Shown here one piece after another: positions 25,220 through 35,505 of a stretch of 64,000 nt of DNA. The DNA is from Baylisascaris procyonis (lineage: Eukaryota > Nematoda > Chromadorea > Rhabditida > Ascarididae): contig JAZARR010000167.1 of the NCBI GenBank assembly GCA_037389465.1, positions 1,171,001 through 1,235,000 on the forward strand, read 5' to 3'. The position numbers were made by a program, and so were the translations under genes. Positions within the stretch are counted from its first letter, which is position 1. Each line of letters opens with the position of its first letter. The notes beneath the pieces are model-generated. The model was not told the origin of the DNA, did not search any database, and worked only from the letters and a program-made list of their open reading frames with translations.

Positions 25220-25531
25220 TGCAACGACTTTGATCGTAAAGCAGCTGGATTATGATGATAGAGCGATTGTGACCATAGAATAGCGTGCACTATATTTTGC
25301 TCTTGTAAGTATCGCTTTGATACTATGAGTAGGGTATATAAGAGCTGTTATTGCCCGCTCTGGTTTAGTGTGTTTTCTTCATGCGTTTGGAGGTGTTCGC
25401 TCGTGTTACTTTGTCAGTTGGTGGACTGCTCGTGGGCCGAGGTGGGGCCGTGTTCGACTAATAAAGAGTTCGGTTTTGTCGGGGTGCGCAACAAGGAAAC
25501 GGTGGCCCGATGAGGATATCGGGTCGTTACA
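25220..25531 (+). repeat. Right LTR of the retrotransposon
   Basis: This is the 312-bp partner of the left LTR, ending in TCGTTACA. It has an intact TATATAAG box (25335-25342) and AATAAA (25460-25465), the expected U3 promoter and polyadenylation signal. It could drive transcription outward toward 25.6 kb and beyond. Confidence 0.92.
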
Positions 25532-26184
25532 GCCGTAATCGTATTGATTACTGTAAGGTGACCGGTCGTACTTCAATTCTTCTCGAAATGTAAATTTGTA
25601 AGAATAGAAAGAGTATTGGTGTCATACGGCTTTTAGCTCAGTCGTTAATGGGTTCGTGCTTTTGTGAGATTGATGGCGGGTGCTGTGGTCAACTATATCG
25701 AATAAAAAAATCATCCACTTAGTGCGGCAGCATGGTGGGGTATGTTGTGAGGTTCTGTCGCTTTAACTTGTGAGGGATCAAGGTTGCATTCAGGTTGGTG
25801 ATTGTTTCCGTTTTATCCACTTCTGTTCTTCCTTCTGACATGTAAATTCACGTTCACAGAGGACATATACTCGATATGCCTCTTCTCTTGCTTTTGTTGC
25901 ATAGAATGTATGAGTTTGTAAGACAACCTTTTCAGCTCGAATTTCTTTTGTAGTATTTGTAGTATTTGTTGGGTGTTGTAGTATGTTGAGATGAAGTCAA
26001 ATCTGGCAATAGTTCGTTTTGCGCGTACCATACACAGTAGGTAGTGTGTTGTGGGGAGTATCTAACAATTGTGTGTGATATGACATTTCTGATGTGATGC
26101 AAGCGGATTGCAATCTCCAAAGCGTACAGTTTCATGCTTTTAATTTTTTCTGCTGCATAGCCATGCGGATCAAAGCGGTGCGTT

Positions 26185-26432
26185 AAGGGAGCGGCAGTCC
26201 CCCTTGCAGAGAGTAAAAGTGTATTCACTGGAAAGGATATAGTGAGCGCCGACGGCCGGGGTATGTTACCCTCTGCTTTTTTCTTCTACTTCCCCTCGCG
26301 TAACCTGGGGAAGGGTGTGGCTCGTGAGAGGATGTGCGCGCACGCGCGGCTAGGCCGCACGTGCATTGTGCGCGACCAGTTGTCCCATGTCATATCTGAA
26401 CCCCGGATGAAGGGATTTTGATCCGGTTTTTT
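26185..26432 (+). other. Hairpin cluster with terminal T run
   Basis: Four stem-loops lie in order: 26185-26205 (AAGGG/CCCTT), 26289-26313 (CTTCCCC/GGGGAAG, 7 bp), 26340-26364 (two 5-bp arms around one mismatch, loop TAG) and 26403-26426 (CCGGAT/ATCCGG), the last followed directly by TTTTTT. This resembles a structured RNA ending at a Pol III-type terminator, but I recognise no known RNA family (not U1-U6, 5S or tRNA) and saw no convincing box A/B promoter. Confidence 0.3.
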
Positions 26433-26877
26433 GCTAAACTTCATATAAAATGAGAAGAACTGTGTTTCGTTGTTGCTTCACGTGGGAAAATGCTCATTGA
26501 GTAACAGATGACTAACAGGTTGAATGCCGCGGCGTTGATTGATGGAATCTCACTTCATGTGATCTACAATTTGAGGTTTGCAAAGGATGAGCGTTTTTGC
26601 CTGGACTACTAACCAGATTGCGAATGTGCTGTTGTTGTTGAATTTGAGGGCAAGAGATAGGAGGAAAAAGAAGTGGAGAAGATAGCCTGCAAGAAGACTG
26701 AAATGAATATGGTTTGTGTTAATGAGTGGTCTGTTGTAACCAAATGAGTTTTGTGATCGCAGTGATTATGGTAATCTTCGTTTGTGCAACAGTTGCACAC
26801 TGTTTGATCTTGAAGTGATATGATATCTCCCCCGTGTGGATTATGACCTCCCGATGCCACCGAACCGTAGCCGAGGC

Positions 26878-26886
26878 TATAAATAG
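26878..26886 (+). promoter_or_regulatory. TATA-box-like element (TATAAATAG), site 2
   Basis: TATAAATAG lies in a GC-rich setting and is followed 25 bases from its start by CTAATCAG, as at 6062. No protein-coding exon follows that I recognise. Confidence 0.3.
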
Positions 26887-27886
26887 GCCGCGGTCTTGCT
26901 TGCTAATCAGCGTGTGTGTATTTCGCTATTTATTGTCGTGTAACTGTGTAATTCGTAGTAAACGAGTTTTATTGCTCCGCCGTTACGCGCTCATCTTGCC
27001 AACTCGGTCGCAGTTTGGGTATGTAAAGACAGTGCTACCATTAACAATCTTGTTCGCCTTGCCTTTTCATCGTTTGGTAGGAAGCGGAAGGGAAGGTTAA
27101 GAAATAATGCAGCGTGGAACTAAGCCTAGAGGCACTGAAGTGTCCCGCAATTGTCTGTGATGTTTTAGAGAGGCACTGAGGTATTCCATCGATTATCTGT
27201 GATGTTTTACTTCTGTGGTGAAGTAGCGATGTGAACCGGGTAATGCTATGTCAGTAGGGAGTAGTTGTAACTAATCGTGCCAATGGCTGTGTAAATTGCA
27301 CGCATAATAGACAATAGGTGGAGCGCCGGGATATTGAACTGGTTTCCATGAGATTGCAAAGAGCCCACGGAAGGATCACCTCACAGATGCGAAGATCTCC
27401 TCAAAAGAAACGTTGGATCGGCGTGGAGGACAGTAGGGGATAGATCGTTATGGGAGAATATCGTGCGGGATGTTGTCGCCTCGTTAGTTGTCTGCTGAAA
27501 CAAGGACAGCACGCCGATTGTTGGCTCTCAATGTCTAAGTGTGCAATCGTTCGCAGTGGGAATGGAGTTAAAACTGAACCCAAACGTTCTCGTCCTCTCG
27601 GCCTGTGCTACATCGCTTGGCCATCGGTGATTTCTCTCGTTTTCCGTTGTGTCCCAAAAACTTACCAGTAGTTGACACCGTTTCGTTGGTTTCGCCGTGA
27701 CACTTTTTCTCGGATCCCAAGTAGATAGGGGATATTAGGCACCCAAGTCATGACAGACGTCCAAGCGGGAGTCTGATGCAACTGGCTTTCGCTGTGCGGC
27801 ATCTGTATCCATTCATCTAAGCTTGCTGTCTCCTTCTAATGTGCAAGAAGTATATTCTCTTTGTCCTTTTTGCCGTGTCACGCGCA

Positions 27887-27895
27887 TATAAATAG
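27887..27895 (+). promoter_or_regulatory. TATA-box-like element (TATAAATAG), site 3
   Basis: TATAAATAG on the plus strand, just beyond the 3' end of the minus-strand collagen gene. If active it would make a transcript antisense to the collagen. Confidence 0.25.
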
Positions 27896-27968
27896 GTGCT
27901 GGCTCATTGAGTCTCTGTGGATCTGCGCTGTTGGATGTGTTATGCAAGCGACTATTTGTGAGAATGAA

Positions 27969-27974
27969 TTTATT
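27969..27974 (-). promoter_or_regulatory. Polyadenylation signal of the collagen gene
   Basis: AATAAA on the minus strand, about 36 bases after the TGA stop at 28010-28012. Confidence 0.6.
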
Positions 27975-28009
27975 TAGTGAGTGGTCGAATTAAAGTTCAC
28001 AAGTGGCAA

Positions 28010-31000
28010 TCAAATGACTCTCGAGCGTCGAGCGGATTTCCTGGCGGCGGTGGCTCGTTTCACAGCTGCCGCTCGCCTTGCAGCCGCCACTTTGCTAACA
28101 GCACGGGCGCGTTGACGTTGCGCTGCAACGACCCGTCTACGCGCCGCATAGGGAGAAGGACCGACCGGTAGAGGCGCGGGTTCCACCTTCACCTGCTTAA
28201 CGGACACCACCGGTGATGTGCCGATCGAACGAGGTGGGCATGGGCAGTACCCGGCATCGTTTCCAGGGGCACCGGGTTCTCCTGGCTGAAATTAGGCAGC
28301 ACTTTTGTCAGTTCGCTCGGATGTATCTTGCTCCGAAAGTGATTGGGAAAACACATATGGTAGAATTTACTTTGGCGATGGGAGTTATGAGAGATTCTAA
28401 GCTTGATAAGGCCGATATGTGAAACAAAAGCGCAATGTGCGCAAACTTCTTCAAGGGCTTCAAAGTTGTCTACTGTATCGCCCGCCTTTCGGGGCATTCT
28501 TAGGGGGCGAAACGACGTTATGTCATCGTTTTGTGCCTTAAACATTCAGCGCTTTCAGGCCACAACCAGCGCATGACTCTTGACCATTACAGCCGTTCAA
28601 AGGTCCTAACATAGATGTAAAGAGGGGTGTAGTGCATTCGGTATCGTAATGTTTTCAATTGTAGATGTTGGATGTTGCTGACCGCCGGCAGATGTGTTTC
28701 GTTGGTGAGCGATTGCAATAACAATTGTTTCGGGATGTGGTGAATGATCGCTTCATCTAGTATGTTACTAGTGCTTACAAGAATACGACCCGCCTGCAGG
28801 CATAAATGGCTTACCGGTCCCATCGCTCCAGGCTGTCCGGGCAGTCCATGATGGCCTGGTGGCCCAACTGGTCCCCTGCGTCCTGGTATTCCAGGTGGGC
28901 CGTCCTCGCCTGGCGCGCCAGGTTTCCCTGCAAATCCTCGTGGTCCTGGTGGACCTGGCGGTCCAGGCACTCTTTGCACTCTTGTCCCAGGAGCTCCAGG
29001 TTTTCCAGCAGGTCCCATAGGTCCCATAGGTCCTGAAGTGGTATGGTTTTCGCGTTGGAGGTAAACGTTTTTTCATTTTCATTTGCATTGTTGCGTTCTG
29101 TGATAATCCAGAAACTAGCTTTGGCAACAGTAACCGCTCGTTAAATTAGTTTTCTTTGAACTTAGGGAATTGGGGGCGCAAAATTTAGTACGCTTTACAC
29201 AGATGTATTGAAACGAATTTTCGAAGTCATATCTCGCCTACTATTAACCGAATCGGCTGCGCTTTGCTTTGTTGAATTCCGCTCACAAATGAAATGAGGC
29301 TGCTTAGTCCTAAAACCGATTCCATCGACCCCTTTTGTTTTTGCAACAAAATGTTCGGGGTCTTTAGGATGATTCTTTTGCCATTCGTTGCATATGAAGT
29401 AGGGCTGCAGATGTAGTACCAACAAACTGCCAACCGTTTCTTGACCTCAGGAGTGCTGCTGAATCGACCATTGAGAAAAGATCACAAGAAAGGCTATTCT
29501 TCTTCCATTTTTTATTCAACCATTTTTTCTTCTATCTAGGAATCTTGCGTCCAGCAAATGCCTCTTTTCAATGTTTCGCTTGAACTTCAACTTGTCCAAC
29601 CGTATAATGGACTGAAACGCAGAACATTTCAATTCTTAATGCCCTTTATGCCCAGTTCTTAATTCTCCATCGCAGAAATCACCTTTCGACTTCTCTCCAC
29701 GAGTCAAATCCAACCTCATTTACTGTTAGTTTTGAAAGTTGGCATGGTTTTTTTAGTTCTTTCTCTTCTATAGGGTATAGGGAATTTTTGGGAAAATATT
29801 TTTTCCTCTAATTTCATTGATTTTGGTATCAGATGGTAGAAATTCGATAGGGTTATTGTAAATGTATTCGTTATAGATGAGTTTCCTGCAGCTTTAATAC
29901 TCTCTCTAAAATTTTTGAGATCCTATCTCGGGAACAGTGAAAACCTTGTAAGGTCTCAAAAGATATAAATTAGACCTTTACTATGGGACGATGAATATTA
30001 AAATGGCGCGCTGAAGCGTCGACTTGTACATCTGAACATGCGCCTTATATTCCTTCTACCTGGTGTTTGTCGTTTCAAATAGCTTTTTGATTTACAAGGA
30101 AGCTTTTATGGTACTTCGCGGCCATACATTCGCACTTTTGCGGGATTTTTTGCTTTAGGATTTGCTGAAAAACCTTTTTTAAGTAATACTGGCAGAGAAA
30201 ACTTGATCGCAAAGTAAAAGGGTTGTTCTAACCTGTTGCGCCTTGATCGCCAAAAGGTCCTGGTGGCCCAGGTGGGCCACGTACTCCAGCTGGTCCAGCA
30301 GGTCCAGGTTGGCCAACAGGACCGGGTAGACCCGGAGGACCGTTTATGCCTCGTGGTCCTGGAGGCCCCATTGGACACTTGATACAGCCACCCCGACTGC
30401 CCTCTCCGTACACTAGCTGAATGCCTGGTGGGCCAGGCCTTCCATCTGCTCCACGCGGACCAGGCTCTGAAATGCTGTCAGCAGATAGGCACAGGTGTCA
30501 CGTTTACTTATGTTTGCACATGGGTTGATTGTCTTCTCTGAATAATTTCGCTTCTGATCTAGTTACAACTGCACGGATGGGGAAGCATGCATGAGGGTTT
30601 AATCTCATTTTCGATTTTAATAAAAGATTAATCATATAAGAAGAGAATTGTACTAGGAAAAAGTATATCAGCTTGTCCTATTTTTTATCTTTTTGTGAAG
30701 TATTCTCACTTCTTCCATGTTTCAGAATCCTTTCAGGTTCATTCGTTTTGTTTATCTGACCTTATATTTGAAATTCTTTCTTTGCCCTATAGCTTTCGCT
30801 GTTTAGGTCTTTTCAAGTGACGGTCGTATTCACGGGTTTACGTTCAAGTGCCAATGAATCGTTGCAAAGGGCTTCGTTGGATATGCTTAATCTTAGCATG
30901 TTTGGATGAGATTATTTGCATTATGCTGATAGTTTTTACGTTCTAATTTTTCTGCCTCCAAGTTAACGGCGGGTGTTTGGTGATTTTAAACGGTTACTTA

Positions 31001-32501
31001 TCACTCACCTCCAGGATAGCCGGCATCGCCTGGTGGGCCTTGTGGTCCTGGTGGGCAGTAGTTCGGTGGTGCTGCGCATGCTGAAGGAAAGTACATTAAG
31101 TATCCTGCTTGAAATTTTTGCTTCTGCGGCATGTATTCATCTCTTATTTTTTTCAACGTTATTTTTGTTTTCGTTCAAAGCCGTGACTTCTGGTGAGTAC
31201 CTTCCAATGAAGGCTTGCTTGTTGGTGAAGGACTTACTAAAGTTGGTGGGAAAAAGGGATTAAAAATCTTAGTGATTGCAATGGGCTAAGATTTTTCGCA
31301 TCGTGCTAAGTATATCAATTGATTAAGTCAATGCTCTAGTAACTAAGACGATAGTACTGTAGGTAAAGTGCTAAATAACTAAGGCATATTGCTGCAGTGC
31401 CAACTTATGTTATCAAGAATAAATGTGTTCAGAATTGTGCAGTCATGCAAAAATGTTCAACAGTGCACTTGTAGCTGCGATTACTCGAGCATAATATCTC
31501 TCCCATTATTTGCGTTGAAATGTTTATATCATTATAAATAACTGAGTTTATGTAATAGTTCTAGATTTAATTCTACCCGAAGCGTGTGTCCACATTGTAC
31601 TTAATTCCATGTATATCCACGGAGAAGTTATCGTAGTTAAAGGAGGGGAGCTGTTTCGCTAATCATTAAGCAGCAGGCTGGAATCACTCAGAATAGTTTC
31701 ATCATCGAGGAGTGCGCAATTTTGCAATGTGGAATTGTTACGAGCCTTGTTTACCAGGAGCTGGTGGAATATTACTGAGTGAAAACGGATGAGACAAGGC
31801 GATATCCTCACTTTCTCTATATAGTTCATATCTTTGTTTATTTTTCACAACAAACTTAACAGCCAAAATTTTCTGATTGGATGAGAGGAATTCCGTTGGA
31901 TAAAAGAGGAGGAACAGTTGCAGAAAGTTTAAACGAAAGCCACTGACCGCAGCTAGCCGTATGACGGCGTGCAGATCGCTTGCTTTTGTGCATGACTTCC
32001 TCGAAGATCGAAACCCTTTTCGGTGAATACCCTTCTAACTTTGCTGCTCTACCCATAGCGTGCACATTCATTATCTCGTCCCATGCATCGTTGGCCAATG
32101 ACTGTAAATACAAATCTTAGAACATATTGAGGGAACCTCAGCAGAACTCTTTATGATCTCATTATCTCTGTATTTTTCAAAATAGACTGTATATTAACGC
32201 GTATATTTCTCATACTGGATGTACAAGTAGCACTCTCGGGGATAAAAGTAGCACAGACTTTCATTAGTCAACTTGGCTCGCACTGCTGCCTACTTCGTTT
32301 GTGTTTTGCATTGCTAAAATGCTCTCTACTTTCATTGCCATGTTAGACCACAACGCTTGCCTTGAAATCGTGGACATCATCGAGTACTTCGTAGTAAAGG
32401 TCGTTGAGGTCGTGGAACAACTTGCCGACGACGATAAGGGATGTGGCTATAACAACTGTGCTGATTGCGGCACCCACCGTCACCCAAACTCGGACGCTCA
32501 T
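28010..32501 (-). CDS. Nematode cuticle collagen with basic Ala/Arg C-terminal tail, six exons
   Basis: Exons: 32361-32501, 31948-32101, 31009-31080, 30233-30466, 28815-29032, 28010-28285 (1095 bp, 364 aa, all phases consistent). It is a structural protein of the exoskeleton, secreted by hypodermis. Exon 1 gives the cuticle-collagen N-terminal domain with a membrane-anchor helix ([20 protein letters not shown]). Exon 2 continues ANDAWDEIM and ends at a furin-type site, KSKRSARR (residues about 87-94). Then come cysteines around [12 protein letters not shown], a short Gly-X-Y block, the break GGCIKC, a long Gly-X-Y block interrupted once at TRVQRV, and the classical end GYCPCPPR. A 72-residue tail follows with 18 Lys/Arg and one acidic residue, alternating Ala with Arg/Lys. 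The first intron uses a GC donor (AAG|GCAAGC). The final splice restores a GPP triplet. A TTGCAG directly before the ATG could be a trans-splice acceptor. Confidence 0.95.
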
Positions 32502-32881
32502 CCTGCAAGTTTTATCACCTTGCTGCTATTTCTGCGAACGCTTCGAAAGTTGTAAGGTTACTATGTCATTGGGTTTCTTTTATTTTCCAGTGGTCGTCAA
32601 ATCTTCTCATATCCAGCGCGCGGTAGGGATGAAGCTTTATATTTTTCCTTTGCGACATACGTTGGATTTCTCATACCTTTGCGACAAAGCTTTATAAACC
32701 AAAATCTAGACGCGCTCAGATGGAGGATTCATGGTGAGGGGCTGTTTGCCATAATTTCTAAGGTATCAGGTTTTTGCTTATATTTGTTTCGAAAAGAACG
32801 AAAACGACAACTGAGTGCATTGACTAGCACGAAATGTTGCGCGACTTGAACGATGGAATTGCTGAAACAGTTTTATCGAAG

Positions 32882-32890
32882 TATAAATAG
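32882..32890 (+). promoter_or_regulatory. TATA-box-like element (TATAAATAG), site 4
   Basis: Fourth plus-strand copy of TATAAATAG in the window, about 380 bases upstream of the collagen start and pointing away from it. No coding exon was recognised downstream. Confidence 0.2.
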
Positions 32891-35441
32891 CAGTGTGGTG
32901 ATATTGTTATCGAATGCTGGGGAAGGATGGTTGAACAAGTTTTCACATTTTTCATCTTTAAAAGATGTTGTGTTGAGAATGAAGGAAGTGACAGTGGGCT
33001 TTTCTGTCTTATGAAAAAAATGCTAAGCTTTACCTATAGAACTTATCAATTACTTTTTGTTTCCTCTGCAGTCCTTCTAAACAAAAATTTTTGGTTAGGA
33101 AAGAAATGTTAAGTCAGTGTTCTATGCATCTAGCGACTTTTATCTTTGCTTGGTGCTAAAAATAGCTTAATTTCAGAAGAACTTTCGTTTACAGACTGCA
33201 TTTTTTATCATAGATTACTCCACACATAATCTCAGGGACATTTAAAGAGAGAAGGTAAAGTAAGTTCACTTCGCGGTAGTGTTGAAAAAGTAGAGGTTAA
33301 TTAATGAAACGAAATTCCCGCTTTTCCCTCTGACCGAAAAGTGATGATGCTTTGAACATAAATTATGCATAAGGCAATCGTTCAATTGAACCATATTGCA
33401 GTGCAAATAACTCACTGTCAAATGTGCTCATTTTTGCATATATTTGCTATTTTTGGTTGCTAAATTTTTGGCGTGAAGGACATTTTCCGGAGAGGCAGAT
33501 CATGTTCGCAAGAAATATTACCTTTTAGCGATTCCCGGAGAGAGTCGGCAACAACAATATGTGCACTTAATAGAAGTGGATTGCTGTATGCTATTGGCTC
33601 GCAATATATAGGAGTGAGGTGAACTAAATGTGAGTGGTTGTCGTTTGAGTTTTTGTTCTAAAAAAATCCATCCTGATCGTATGCACTTAAGAGTGCCTCA
33701 AATGAAAACAAGTTGGTAGATCGTAATGTGAAGGACACTTCTTGATGATTTATAAGTTTTTGCATGAGAGCAATGCGCTGCACACTTTTGACAACTCATG
33801 CAAGCAAGTGAAGTTTCGGGAAACAAAGAAGCGTTAAGCGAGCGCTTCTATGGGTCTAGCGCTCATACTTTCTTTATTTATAAAATAGTATTGGTGGTGT
33901 TATGAGCAAGTTAATTCATGTATAGCCACTGTTCACGAGCCAGTGAGAATGTTAACGCTTTATTTGAAAGTAAAATAATAGAATGATGTCTGATCAATAG
34001 GTGACCGGATTAGCGGTTTATTTTATTAGCTTTTGTATGTTTTATTAGAGCTTTCAGTTGTGCTTTTAAGGAATCTTGAAATGGAGAGATTGAATTCTAG
34101 CTTCATTCGATTTGAAAACTTGGTTACGTGCATTAAAATGTGTGCAAGGAGCACAAACCAGCAAAAACGTCGGAAAACGTTTCATTGTGGCTTTTGATTT
34201 GTGCATATTTAAGTGATGATTTTTCAAAAAAAAGGGAAAGGATTTGCACAAACATCTATAGGAGACAAAGAAATCTAAATTTCTAAAGCTTGTCGCGCAG
34301 AAGAATTCACCTTTTTGTAGTGAAAACAAGAATTTTCGTTCGTTTGGAGATTGCATCATTTTTTTTTGTTGATGGAAATTTCAGATAGGAGAATGATGGA
34401 CGTTCTTGATGGAACGATGTTTCTCTAGGAAGAGAGCAGTCCTTAGCGATCATTTTAAAAAGGCATTTCTTTAGCATTTGAGCATTTGGTTAGAGAGAAA
34501 ATTTTTTCTTTCTTTCACTGGGAAAACACAACCACCATTTATCACACTTATTCTTCATTAATAAACATAATTCATATTCCTTTCTTTTCTGCTCTTTCCG
34601 CATAGAAAACTATATAGATAGCTTTCAGTTTACGCTCGTCATTGGTATGCATTGTCCACATCATATGGATGAAGTTCCTCTATATCCAGGATGTGGTAGT
34701 GGCCTGTACATTTTAGAAATCCATATAAGAGACAAGAAAACAGAAAAGACAAAAATTTTTTCGCTGTTCATTAAGATTCTTCATTTTACACTTCCTCATA
34801 TCATTGGGCCAGCAGCGCTCAATACTCTTCAACTGTATGTTCTGATGTAGGAGAGGAGAACATCTATCAAGAAGGATGGTATGCACTGTTGAAAACGTTT
34901 TCGAAAAAGAAAACTCCAAAACTTTGTGGAGTTATCTCAAGTTGAACCAAAAAAATGCGTCGATGGAGCTTAAGGATCCATTCGATTGCCGCTGATGGTT
35001 CAATGCAAATTATCGAGGAGTTACGACACGCATTTACAGAACGTTTTTTTGTAAATCGTTTACTTTGTAATTGCCTTTATGGAAACACTTTAATTTGGAT
35101 TACTCTTCTTGTATGTCTGAAGTTTTAGAATGGGAAGCCTGTTTCGCTGTATCGTTGCAGGCTTCCATCGTCTTAGCAATGCGCTTGCAAAGACTTAGAA
35201 ATGAGGATTATGTATTGCCCCAAAAAGCTCAGATACTAATCTTGCATAAATCGTCCGGACTTGCTATATTTATAAACTAACGACTCTGACGCATTACCTT
35301 TGCGCAGTTTCGATGTAAGCATAAAAATTCTGCGGAAACTTTGCCTGTCCGTCTATCCGCATAATTTGCCTCGATAATCATTGCACCGATCCAAATGAAA
35401 TTTAGAATCGGCACTATACCCTGTTTTGGCCATAATTTCCA

Positions 35442-35505
35442 AAAATAACCTGTATTCAGGAGGGATACAAGTTATTCAGGTTATTTTGAATTCAGGACTG
35501 AATTC
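35442..35505. repeat. Two adjacent inverted repeats
   Basis: AAAATAACCTG (35442-35452) pairs perfectly with CAGGTTATTTT (35477-35487). Directly next to it GAATTCAG and CTGAATTC (35488-35505) form an 8-bp palindrome around two bases. TTCAGG recurs three times in between. It may be the end of a small inverted-repeat transposon. Confidence 0.5.

Larger units (their letters stand above)
21740..25531 (+). mobile_element. LTR retrotransposon, Ty3/Gypsy-like, non-autonomous copy
   Basis: Two 312-bp direct repeats bound a 3.17-kb interior. They differ by 9 substitutions and no indels (about 3%). The ends form the inverted repeat TGTAACGA...TCGTTACA, best kept at the outer ends. A 4-bp duplication GCCG flanks the element (21736-21739 and 25532-25535), showing genuine integration. 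The interior encodes a broken gag, a CCHC zinc knuckle and an aspartic protease, then loses coherence. I find no reverse transcriptase, RNase H or integrase, and 3.2 kb is too short for a full pol. A G10 run follows the left LTR where a primer-binding site is expected, and no clear TGG-type site is visible. Gypsy rather than BEL/Pao is favoured by the single knuckle and 4-bp duplication, but without pol this is an inference. Confidence 0.92.
25536..27968. other. Region between retrotransposon and collagen, no recognised gene
   Basis: No supported coding exon was found. It holds a cluster of hairpins ending in a T6 run (26185-26432), two TATAAATAG elements and a CpG-rich patch near 26335-26375. 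At 25632-25645 there is a phrase like a tRNA box A (TTAGCTCAGTCGTT), but no box B at the right distance. Confidence 0.4.

Noticed and set aside
25625..25680. tRNA-like box A (TTAGCTCAGTCGTT)
   Set aside because: No box B at the right distance and no cloverleaf; probably chance.
28189..28545. Minus-strand 118-codon frame overlapping the collagen last exon
   Set aside because: It is a shifted-frame shadow of the collagen C-terminal exon and its preceding intron.
28806..29036. Plus-strand frame rich in Trp, Ser and Arg
   Set aside because: Antisense shadow of the Gly-X-Y repeats of the collagen exon.
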